DNA from: Ruminococcus sp. | Lineage (GTDB): Bacteria; Bacillota; Clostridia; Oscillospirales; Ruminococcaceae | Length of the DNA stretch: 64,000 nt | NCBI GenBank assembly: GCA_020861185.1 | Contig: JAJBSV010000005.1 | Span: 19,468-83,467 of the forward strand | Direction: 5' to 3' | In this document: one piece after another, positions 9,801 through 18,577 of the stretch | Position numbering within the stretch: the first letter of the stretch is position 1 | Layout of the letters: every line of letters starts with the position of its first letter | Notes under the pieces: generated by a model | The model's database searches: none | The model's input: the letters and a program-made list of their open reading frames with translations, nothing else | What the model was told of the DNA's origin: nothing | Translations under genes and position numbers: made by a program

Positions 9801-10061
9801 TCAGAGTTCGCCCTTTTTGTAGGTATGATACTCGAGGTCTCCGGCGTCCTCGCCGAAGGAGTCGATGCGTGCCATGATGAGCCCGTATTTGTCCTTGATC
9901 TGCTCGTTCATGCGAAGGATTTTCTCTTCATCACCACGGAAGCAACAGCGAAGGCAGTAGTACTCCTCTTTCTCGGCGTCATAGAACAAATCCATGTCTA
10001 TGTCGCGCTGGAAGCACTGGGGACAGCGATAGTTCAGTCTGCCTTTTGTAGCTTGAGACAT
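9801..10061 (-). CDS. Small zinc-ribbon-like protein of unknown function
   Basis: CPQC...CLRC pairs; start overlaps the end of the upstream 606-aa gene by 28 nt. Confidence 0.55.
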   Translation of the reverse strand: MSQATKGRLNYRCPQCFQRDIDMDLFYDAEKEEYYCLRCCFRGDEEKILRMNEQIKDKYGLIMARIDSFGEDAGDLEYHTYKKGEL

Positions 10062-11854
10062 GTTCTCATACCTCCATTCTTAAGCTTCTTCTTGAGCGAG
10101 ATGCGATACGAAGGCGAGAAGGCGTGCCCTTCCTCGAACTCTCCGAAATCGTTGTCGCCGGTCATCTCAACGATGGTCTCAACGTCGGGGATAACGACTC
10201 TTACTGAGGTTGCGTCCTTGACGTCGACAATTCTGCACTTGTAGTTGAAGTCGACGGTCTCGGTCTCGGTTTCGCTCTCGCAGATGAGCTTGATTTTCGT
10301 CATATCCGACTGATACTCGGTCGTGCCGAATGCGCCAGTGAAGTATTCATCGAACGTGACTTCGTGGTCGCCGATATCGTTTAAGATATTTCTCTCGATT
10401 ATAATCTCGCCTGTTCCGCGCTTGAAGGTGAACTTCGACTGAAGCTCCATCGTGAAGTCGGAGAATTTGATTTCAACCGGTGTGGTCGTGATGACGGTGT
10501 CGTCGCCGTCTTTGGACCAGGTCGCCTTGCATCTAACCAGAGCCAAATCAATCTCTTCGCTTCCGCAGGAGACCTTCAAAGACTTTACGGTTCCTGCACC
10601 CGCATAGTGGGTGAAGTAGCCGGCGCGATAGTTAGCCTGAATCAGATACGGATACGAAGCGTCATAGACGTGGTCGGTTCCGATTCCACACTTCCAGTCG
10701 AGCTGAGCGACGTAAGGACGAAGGTCTATCATAGCACCGCCCTGATTGAAGTCGAGGCAGGCTCTCATATACGGATCGCAATACCAGAAGTACTGCTTCT
10801 GTGAGCCATAGAGGATATCCTTCCAGAGGGCGACCTCCGGCTCATCATAGCTCTTCACCGAGCGGTAGTAGTCGGCGAATTCGCTCATGGTCATGTCGTC
10901 GCACTTGCCCTCTTTTTTGAGCTTGCCGTAGTAAGCCATTCCATCCTCATAGGACTTCTTTAAGAGCTCATAAGGTGCTTCCCATCTTCCGGCTTTGTTG
11001 AGCCATCCGGGTCCGACGAAGACCATGTTGTACGAAAGACCGTTATTGTACTTCCCGAGATGCCTGTACTGATCTACCAAGTTGAAGAAGTACGGAAGCT
11101 CGTTGTCTTTATAGACCAAGCCTCTTAAGACGTTCTGCGGGTGGGTTCCGAAGTTCGAGCCGTTGCCGTCGAAGCAGGCAATCAGGTCTCTTGAGAGATG
11201 CGGGATTGCAACGATTCCGCTGTCGTCGGCTTCGTTCATTGCCGGGCAATGGGTGTTGTGCTTCGAAGGAATCCACGGTGCCCACGGTCCGCCGTCCATG
11301 AAGGTGTACCAGCTGTTATTACATGTATGATAGGCTTTCGGTCCTTCTTCCCAGCAGGTTGCGACGGCGCATGTAACGCTCGGATACTTTTCCTTGATGT
11401 AGTTGATGCAGAAGGCATCAAGATAGTACGAGCCGGTCGACTTCGGATAGAAGCCGAACTTCTCATAGAAGAGTCCGAAGCAGTCGTCGATAATCGCCAT
11501 CTTGTCCTCTTCCGAGAACATCCAGATGCAGAAGTCCTTGGTCTTGTACTTTTCCTTGAACTGTTTGCAGGGAAGTCCCAGAAGGCTCAATGAGATTTCG
11601 TCGCCGTAAACCTCGTGGTCGTGCTTCGCCATATCGATAATAATGTCGTTGAAGAGCGAGGCATAGGTTATCTGAATTGTGGTTTTCAAGCCGTTTGCGT
11701 GTGCGGTTGCCTGCTGAAAGACGAATATATCGAGAGATTCGTCGTGCAGGTCGTCCGCACCGACATTTTCTTTCTTTCCTCTGCCCGTGACCTTCTCCGC
11801 ATATTCGGGAGAAAGCTCGGGACGGTGGATTACATTTACTATGAACTTATCCAT
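10034..11854 (-). CDS. Uncharacterised cytoplasmic protein in sugar-ABC cluster; possible glycan-active enzyme
   Basis: 606-aa intact ORF, no signal peptide, directly downstream of ABC importer genes; no family recognised with certainty. Confidence 0.6.
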   Translation of the reverse strand: MDKFIVNVIHRPELSPEYAEKVTGRGKKENVGADDLHDESLDIFVFQQATAHANGLKTTIQITYASLFNDIIIDMAKHDHEVYGDEISLSLLGLPCKQFKEKYKTKDFCIWMFSEEDKMAIIDDCFGLFYEKFGFYPKSTGSYYLDAFCINYIKEKYPSVTCAVATCWEEGPKAYHTCNNSWYTFMDGGPWAPWIPSKHNTHCPAMNEADDSGIVAIPHLSRDLIACFDGNGSNFGTHPQNVLRGLVYKDNELPYFFNLVDQYRHLGKYNNGLSYNMVFVGPGWLNKAGRWEAPYELLKKSYEDGMAYYGKLKKEGKCDDMTMSEFADYYRSVKSYDEPEVALWKDILYGSQKQYFWYCDPYMRACLDFNQGGAMIDLRPYVAQLDWKCGIGTDHVYDASYPYLIQANYRAGYFTHYAGAGTVKSLKVSCGSEEIDLALVRCKATWSKDGDDTVITTTPVEIKFSDFTMELQSKFTFKRGTGEIIIERNILNDIGDHEVTFDEYFTGAFGTTEYQSDMTKIKLICESETETETVDFNYKCRIVDVKDATSVRVVIPDVETIVEMTGDNDFGEFEEGHAFSPSYRISLKKKLKNGGMRTCLKLQKAD

Positions 11855-11872
11855 CAGTTACGCTCCTGAGAA

Positions 11873-13000
11873 TCAGTCTGTCAAAAGGTTTCTTTCGGTT
11901 TCCGGATCGAAGAGGTGCATTGCCTTGCCGCCGAAGGTGATGTTAATCTCATGTCCTGCGGTGAGAGCGGCTCTCTGCTCGTGATCAAGCTTCAAAGTCG
12001 GGATTCTTACGATGCACTCCGATCCGTCGGGGCAGGTAGTGTGGAGATGGAACTCAGAGCCCATCATCTCATTTACGAGAATATTTGCCGCAAAGGAATC
12101 GCTTGCACCGGGGGTGCCCTGAGTGATATGCTCGGGTCTTACGCCGAGAATGACGCTCTGCGAGCCGACACCCTTCTCACGGAGTCCTGCCGCCTTCTTG
12201 TCGCTGACCTTCATCTTGGTGCCGAACGGTGTAACGTAGTAGTCGTTGCCGTCCTTGACAAGCTCGGTCTTATAGAAGTTCATCTGAGGAGCTCCGATGA
12301 AGCCCGCAACAAAGAGGTTGACAGGCATGTCGAACACCTCTTCCGGGGTTCCGACCTGCTGAATGAAGCCGTCCTTCATAATTACGATTCTATCGCCAAG
12401 GGTCATAGCCTCGGTCTGGTCATGGGTTACATAGATGAATGTCGAGTTGATTCTCTGTCTGAGAAGGATAATCTCGGCTCTCATCTGGTTACGGAGCTTG
12501 GCATCGAGGTTTGAAAGCGGTTCATCCATCAGGAGGACCTTTGCGTCTCTTACCATAGCTCTGCCGATTGCAACTCTCTGGCGCTGACCGCCTGACAAAG
12601 CCCTCGGCTTTCTCATCAGATAGTCGGTGATGCCGAGGATTTCCGCAACCTCGGTTACTTTATTGTAGACCGTGTCGTTATCGACCTTCTTTAATCTAAG
12701 CGGGAATGCGATATTCTCGAAGACCGAAAGGTGCGGATAAAGAGCATAGTTCTGGAAGACCATTGCTATGTCTCTGTCTCTCGGCTCGAGGTCATTGACG
12801 ACTACGCCGTCAATCGCAATTTCTCCCTCGGAGATATCCTCAAGACCCGCTATCATTCGAAGCGTTGTAGACTTTCCGCATCCGGAAGGTCCTACGAAAA
12901 CGACAAATTCCTTGTCGGCGATGTCAAGATTGAAATCCTGAACAGCGACGACGTTTTTATCATATACTTTTTTAACGTTTGTAAGTTTGACTGTTGCCAT
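11873..13000 (-). CDS. Sugar ABC transporter ATP-binding protein (MsmK/UgpC-like)
   Basis: Walker A GPSGCGKST, signature LSGGQRQRVAIGRA, Walker B VLLMDEPLSNLD, C-terminal TOBE-like region. Confidence 0.95.
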   Translation of the reverse strand: MATVKLTNVKKVYDKNVVAVQDFNLDIADKEFVVFVGPSGCGKSTTLRMIAGLEDISEGEIAIDGVVVNDLEPRDRDIAMVFQNYALYPHLSVFENIAFPLRLKKVDNDTVYNKVTEVAEILGITDYLMRKPRALSGGQRQRVAIGRAMVRDAKVLLMDEPLSNLDAKLRNQMRAEIILLRQRINSTFIYVTHDQTEAMTLGDRIVIMKDGFIQQVGTPEEVFDMPVNLFVAGFIGAPQMNFYKTELVKDGNDYYVTPFGTKMKVSDKKAAGLREKGVGSQSVILGVRPEHITQGTPGASDSFAANILVNEMMGSEFHLHTTCPDGSECIVRIPTLKLDHEQRAALTAGHEINITFGGKAMHLFDPETERNLLTD

Positions 13001-13015
13001 ATTTCTTCCCTCCTG

Positions 13016-13873
13016 TTATCCTTTGACTGCGCCACCGGTGACGCCTTCAACATAGTATTTCTGTAGGCACATAAACAGAATTGTGATGGGTATCGCTATG
13101 CAAACGCCTCCGGCGCAGAACAGCGTATAGTTCGAGTTAATCATGTCTTTTGTGAGCCACGAATAAAGTCCGACCGCTACGTTATAGCCGCTCGACGTGC
13201 CGAACGCGATATACGAAGCGAAGATGTAGTCAGCCCAAGGTGCCATGAAGGCGGTTAAGACTGTGTAGATAACAATCGGCTTTGAAAGCGGAAGGACGAC
13301 CTTGCGCATAACCTGGAACCTCGTGGCACCATCGACTCTTGCCGCTTCGTCAAGGCTCTTCGGAATCGTATCAAGGAAGCCCTTGAAGACATAGTAGCCC
13401 ATACCTGAGGAAGCAAAGTAAACGAGGATAAGTCCGGGAACCGCGCCGCCCTGAGTAAGACCCATGCCCTTTAAGACGTAGTAAAGGATAATCATCGTCA
13501 AGAAGCCCGGGAACATTCCGAGAACGAGCATTGCGTTCATAAGGAACTTTCTGCCCCTGAAGCGGAGTCTCGAGAGAGCGTAGGACATCATCATGACCAT
13601 CAACGTCTGCAAAACTGCGTTGAAGCATGCAATGATGAGAGTGTTCTTATACCACTGAAGGAAGGAGGTCTGGGTGAACAGGTTTATGTAGTTGTCGAGA
13701 CCCCACTGCTGAGGAATGATATATCCTACCATCCATGTGTTCTCACAACGGAAGGACTGCAAAAGTATGAATACAAACGGTATCAGCCAGACAATCGACA
13801 TAACAATCAAGATTATGTAGATGGCGGTGTTGCCCATTATTCGGTTTCTGCGGATACTTGATGCCTTTTTCAT
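13016..13873 (-). CDS. Sugar ABC transporter permease (MalG-like)
   Basis: EAARVDGATRFQVMRKVVLPLSKP EAA loop; 6 TM pattern. Confidence 0.93.
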   Translation of the reverse strand: MKKASSIRRNRIMGNTAIYIILIVMSIVWLIPFVFILLQSFRCENTWMVGYIIPQQWGLDNYINLFTQTSFLQWYKNTLIIACFNAVLQTLMVMMMSYALSRLRFRGRKFLMNAMLVLGMFPGFLTMIILYYVLKGMGLTQGGAVPGLILVYFASSGMGYYVFKGFLDTIPKSLDEAARVDGATRFQVMRKVVLPLSKPIVIYTVLTAFMAPWADYIFASYIAFGTSSGYNVAVGLYSWLTKDMINSNYTLFCAGGVCIAIPITILFMCLQKYYVEGVTGGAVKG

Positions 13874-15408
13874 TACTGGAAGTCCTCCTCGTTCTTCATA
13901 GACGGCATGACGTTGTATACAACGAGCGAGATTACCGCCACGACTACGAATACCATAATACCGATGACTGCCGCTGTCTTGTAGTCGTTGTTAGTTACGG
14001 TCAGTCGATAGAGCCATGTAATCAGAAGGTCGGTCTTGCCCGCACTGTCTGAAAGCGTGTAGGGAGCGCCACCTGTCAGAAGATAGATAACGTTGAAGTT
14101 GTTCATATTGCCGGTGAAGCTCGTAAGAAGATACGGACCGGTTACGAAGAACATGTAAGGAAGCGTAATCTTGAAGTACTGCTGAACGGGGTTTGCACCG
14201 TCGATTCTTGCAGACTCATAGAGGTCAGACGGGATATTCATAAGAACACCGGTCGTGATAAGCATCAGGTAAGGAACACCGACCCAGACGTTTATGATGA
14301 TTACCATGACTCTTGCCATCGTCGGGTCTGTCCAGAACGGAATTGCCGTCGAGATTACACCGTTGTTGATTAAGAATCTATTGACAAGACCTTCGTCGGA
14401 GAACATCTTCGAAACGTAAAGAAGCGAGATGAACTGAGGGATTGCGATTGTAAGTACTAAAATTCCTCTCCAGAGCTTCTTGAGCTTGATGCCCTTCTTG
14501 TTAATCATCATCGCAACGAGCATGCCTAAGAAGTAGTTAGTGAAGGTTGCGAAGAACGCCCAGATGAGTGTCCACGAGAGGAGCTCGCCGAACGTTGCCG
14601 AGAAGGTGGAGGTTCCGTTGCCCCATGTGAAGAGTTGGTTGAAATTGGTCCAACCTACCCATTCAAACATATTTACGGGCGGAGTGTGGTTAAAGTCATA
14701 GTTGGTGAAGGCAATCATAATCATGAGGATAATCGGGATTACCGTGAAGATTACGATACCTAAAACAGGAAGTGCCAGAACGGTCTTGTGGAACTGATCG
14801 TCTACCAAGGATTTGAGGTCGTCCTTGCCGGACTTCAGCTTCTTGCCCTTGGCGAGTATTGCCTGAGCATCCCTGTTCTGTTTTACATTAAGTCTCCAAG
14901 TATAGATGAAGCAGAAAATGAAGACGATGGAGAGAACTCCATAAATCAGAATCTGCAAAGTATTGTCGCCGTAAACGGTGGTTTCAACCTCCATGTCAAT
15001 GCCGGCAATGGTGGTCGTAACCATCTGTGTCGTGGTCGGAGTGAGGTTCCTGAGCGAAAGCTTAGCTATCCACGCTCCGCCCCAAAGAGCCATGTAAACT
15101 ATAAACACGACCTCGAACAGGAGGAAGAGGATTCCTCTCATCACCTGTCCCCTCGCTATCGAGCCGAAGCCCATAACGACAAATGAAATTCTTGTTTTCC
15201 AGTCGCCGTTCTTGAAGGTCAGGAATATATCCTGAAACTCGTGGGCGACGGCAAGCCCGAAGTTTTTGAACGCTCTGCCTATCGCGCAGATAAGGTGCCA
15301 AAGCTTATTCGGAATGTCAACAATAAAGTTCCAAATGGAAAAGAGCAGTCTCATCGGTTTGCTATAATGCAGATATTTCAGTTCTTTTGCGGTTATTTTG
15401 TCAGCCAT
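13873..15408 (-). CDS. Sugar ABC transporter permease (MalF-like) with extended N-terminus
   Basis: ESARIDGANPVQQYFKITLPYM EAA loop; start at MADKITAKELKYLHYSK with SD-like AGGAGG. Confidence 0.9.
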   Translation of the reverse strand: MADKITAKELKYLHYSKPMRLLFSIWNFIVDIPNKLWHLICAIGRAFKNFGLAVAHEFQDIFLTFKNGDWKTRISFVVMGFGSIARGQVMRGILFLLFEVVFIVYMALWGGAWIAKLSLRNLTPTTTQMVTTTIAGIDMEVETTVYGDNTLQILIYGVLSIVFIFCFIYTWRLNVKQNRDAQAILAKGKKLKSGKDDLKSLVDDQFHKTVLALPVLGIVIFTVIPIILMIMIAFTNYDFNHTPPVNMFEWVGWTNFNQLFTWGNGTSTFSATFGELLSWTLIWAFFATFTNYFLGMLVAMMINKKGIKLKKLWRGILVLTIAIPQFISLLYVSKMFSDEGLVNRFLINNGVISTAIPFWTDPTMARVMVIIINVWVGVPYLMLITTGVLMNIPSDLYESARIDGANPVQQYFKITLPYMFFVTGPYLLTSFTGNMNNFNVIYLLTGGAPYTLSDSAGKTDLLITWLYRLTVTNNDYKTAAVIGIMVFVVVAVISLVVYNVMPSMKNEEDFQ

Positions 15409-15574
15409 TTCTATCCTCCTATAGATATTACCCTTACATCGGGCGGGCTGCCCTTTTTCATTTGGAAATTCCCCGTTCGGAAGTCCCCTCGGAATGAAAA
15501 ACAAAAGGAGGTCGGGGACAACCCCAACCCCCCCTTCGGTTGATGTTAAGTTAGGTTTTCAGTTATCCTGAAAA

Positions 15575-17230
15575 TCAGTTAGCTACAACGGTGATAGCGG
15601 GTGTATCGCCGGTAGTATCGAGGGTTACATGGTAAGAACCGGGATCAACAACGATATTGTTGTCTCCACCCTCAGTTCCGACAGAACCTTCGGTGAGGTG
15701 AGTGTAACCGATACCGGAAGCATCGTAATCGCCTGCATCCCAAGCACCGTACATAACAACTCTGAATCCGGACTCGCCGGTAACGGTGATGTCATATTCC
15801 CAGATACCAACGTAAGGATCGTCGGACTCAACCTGGTTCTCGGTGAGGACATATTCGCCGTTCTCGCCGCCTGTGCAGCTCCAGCTTACGTCCATATCGC
15901 CGACGATAACCCAACCCTGAGTGGAAGCACTCGAAAGAATGCTCTCAATACCTGCGGTGTAGGTGTCGAGGATGGACTGGAGGTCGGAATCAGCGGGAGA
16001 AGTAGTGCCGAGAGCCTGAATGGAAGCACCGATAGCCTTGAAGGTATCCCACCAAGCGTTCGGATACTGACCCTGAGGAGTTGCATATTCGCTCTGAGCA
16101 GCGAATGCAGCAAGAGCAATGTTCTCCTGAACAGCGTCACTAGCCTGAACATTTACGTTAGAGGGACCCCAAGCGAGGGTGTCGAATCTTTCCTGCTGGC
16201 ACTCTTCGTCAGAAAGGTAAGCAGCTATTGACTGGCAATAAGCAGCCTTGGTAGCATCAGTCTGAGGCTTTACACCAAGAAGCTTGTTACCTGAGTAAGA
16301 ACCGAGGTGATAGGTTTCGCCGTCAACGGTGAAGCTCCAGAGGTCGGTGCAACCGAGGTTGTCGCCCAAAGCTTCGGAAGCAGTGGTGTAGTCCCAGGTA
16401 CCGGTAACAACTACTGCGGCATCACTTGAGAAGGAAGCGGCAGAAGAAGAGTTTACGAATACTGAGCTGTTGACGAGTTCAGCCATTCCCTTAGCGGCAA
16501 TTATACCAGCTTCGGAATTGAAGGTGTCAGTATAGCCGGTGAAGGTTCCGTCATCATCGGTTGACCAGTCGGATACGCAACCGGTTGCGAAGAAGTAAGC
16601 TGCAGCATACCAGCCGTTGTCGGTGAGCTCGAAAGCGATGGTCTTACCAGCTGCGGAAACAGCCTCGATAAGAGCGGTCTGGTCTTCGAGAACGGATTCG
16701 TCGGTGATAACACTCTTGTCGTAGTATACGAAGTAGCCGTTATCGGAAGTGAGCGGGAATGCGTAGATAGAGCCGGAAACGGTTGCAGCTGCTACAGAGC
16801 CTGCATCGTTCTCGGAAGTGATGGTGTCAGCGAGAGAGCTGGAAACCTGAGTGAGAGCACCAGCCTGAACAAGTCTTGCGAGCTGGTCCTGAGCGAAGAA
16901 GTAGATATCTGCGCCGGCGGTAACGTCGGTGATCATGTTGGTTGCGGCTTCGCCTTCGCCAACTGCTTCAACGGTGAACTGAATGGAAGTGCCGTTAGCT
17001 TCGTTATAAGCCGCGAGCTGAGATGTTGTCAATTCAACTGCTGCCTCGGGGCACCAAACGGTGATGGAGATTGAGCTGGTATCGACATCGCTGTCAGTGT
17101 TTGCAGTACTGTCGCTGCTGTCATTATTACTGCTTGAATCGTTGGTTGAGCTGTCGCCGCAAGCAACGAGGGTAAGAAGCATCATGACAGAAAGAAGTAC
17201 AGCGAGAAGTCTGCGCCAATTTGTTTTCAT
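15575..17230 (-). CDS. Sugar ABC transporter substrate-binding lipoprotein with extra C-terminal beta-sandwich-like domain
   Basis: Lipobox LTLVACGD; solute-binding body; C-terminal about 107 aa resembling SusE/SusF-type starch-binding modules. Confidence 0.85.
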   Translation of the reverse strand: MKTNWRRLLAVLLSVMMLLTLVACGDSSTNDSSSNNDSSDSTANTDSDVDTSSISITVWCPEAAVELTTSQLAAYNEANGTSIQFTVEAVGEGEAATNMITDVTAGADIYFFAQDQLARLVQAGALTQVSSSLADTITSENDAGSVAAATVSGSIYAFPLTSDNGYFVYYDKSVITDESVLEDQTALIEAVSAAGKTIAFELTDNGWYAAAYFFATGCVSDWSTDDDGTFTGYTDTFNSEAGIIAAKGMAELVNSSVFVNSSSAASFSSDAAVVVTGTWDYTTASEALGDNLGCTDLWSFTVDGETYHLGSYSGNKLLGVKPQTDATKAAYCQSIAAYLSDEECQQERFDTLAWGPSNVNVQASDAVQENIALAAFAAQSEYATPQGQYPNAWWDTFKAIGASIQALGTTSPADSDLQSILDTYTAGIESILSSASTQGWVIVGDMDVSWSCTGGENGEYVLTENQVESDDPYVGIWEYDITVTGESGFRVVMYGAWDAGDYDASGIGYTHLTEGSVGTEGGDNNIVVDPGSYHVTLDTTGDTPAITVVAN

Positions 17231-17440
17231 GGTAGTTTCCTCCTTGGAAAGAGTATTTTGATTTTATGCCCACAGTCGCAAGTGATGTGCAAATTTTAAA
17301 CGGGGCACCTATGTATTTTGCACAAACCTATTTTATACCTTTTGTACGAAAATGTCAACACAAAAAGTGAAATTTTATTGAGAATTTTTACAAACCCCAC
17401 GCGTCTATCAACGCCAACCGGCTTAGGAAGCGGGTTTGCG

Positions 17441-18574
17441 TCATGTTGTCTGCGAAAAAATTTTAAACTCTCCGAGTGCCGGAAGCACGTTCCCGTCGTA
17501 ATCAAACAGGCACTGGTTTGCCCACTCGTTGCCGCCGGCTTTGTCTTCCTCGTGGATATATTTTCTCGCGCCATCGCTCGCCCATGTGCCCTTGGGGCTC
17601 GGAATCCATGCAGGCTCCCAGTAGTAGATGCCCTTGGAATTCTTCACCTCGGGCAGAAGCTCAAGAAGCTTGTGGACAAACTGCTTCTGACCATCAACAC
17701 TTATCGGGTACGGGAGGCTTTGCCCCTCTTCCGGGACGAAGCTGTGGTCGACGACGAGGTGCTGACCCTTGCCGGTTTTGTCGAAGTGCTCAAGGGTGAA
17801 GGCATAGGACGTCTCGGCGATATAGAGCTCTTTATTGTATCTCTCCGCCATGTCGTTCATGTTGGCGACGAGTTCGTCAAAGCCGTGGTGCCAGTAAGGA
17901 TAATAGCTGAAGCCGATTGCGTCGAAATCAACGCCATGCGTAACCAGATTGTCGAAGAATTCGCGATACCTCAGATTGTCGAAGCTTCTCTCAAGATGGA
18001 TGACAACTTTCGCATTCGTCGTGCTCCTGACGCCACTGACGCCCGCTTTTAAGAGTTCGCAGAGGTTGTCATAGCCGTCATGGCAACCCTTTTCTTCGTT
18101 CCATGTGAGGCGACCGTATTCCCAGAGCATTCCGCCGGTGATTTCGTTGCCAACCTGAACCATGTCCGGCTCACAGCCGTTTGCTTTGAGATGCTTGATA
18201 ACCTCCACGGTGTAATCGTGAACGGCGGTTTTGAGCTCGTCAAAACTAAGATTCTTCCACACCTTTGGGATAGTCTGCTTCGAAGGGTCACACCAGAAAT
18301 CGCTGTAGTGGATGTCAAGAAGGAAGCTCATTCCGGCGGCTTTCACGCGCTTCGCAAGAGCCGTAACTCTCGGCAAATCACATGTTCCTGCGCCATAGGT
18401 CTCGCCGTTCTCGTCAAAGGGATTGTGCCAGAGTCTGAGACGAATCGAATTCACGCCATAGTCGCTTAAGATAGCGATTAGATCCCCTTCCCTGCCGTTA
18501 TCATAAAACTTCTTACCCTCAGACTCCAAATCGTAAAGCGTTGATATATCCATTCCTACCTGATATTTACTCAT
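17441..18574 (-). CDS. Arabinogalactan endo-beta-1,4-galactanase (GH53), no signal peptide
   Basis: MSKYQVGMDISTLYDLESEGKKFYDNG; VNSIRLRLWHNP; HYSDFWCDPSKQ; VQVGNEITGGMLWE; IAETSYAF. Confidence 0.92.
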   Translation of the reverse strand: MSKYQVGMDISTLYDLESEGKKFYDNGREGDLIAILSDYGVNSIRLRLWHNPFDENGETYGAGTCDLPRVTALAKRVKAAGMSFLLDIHYSDFWCDPSKQTIPKVWKNLSFDELKTAVHDYTVEVIKHLKANGCEPDMVQVGNEITGGMLWEYGRLTWNEEKGCHDGYDNLCELLKAGVSGVRSTTNAKVVIHLERSFDNLRYREFFDNLVTHGVDFDAIGFSYYPYWHHGFDELVANMNDMAERYNKELYIAETSYAFTLEHFDKTGKGQHLVVDHSFVPEEGQSLPYPISVDGQKQFVHKLLELLPEVKNSKGIYYWEPAWIPSPKGTWASDGARKYIHEEDKAGGNEWANQCLFDYDGNVLPALGEFKIFSQTT

Positions 18575-18577
18575 AGC

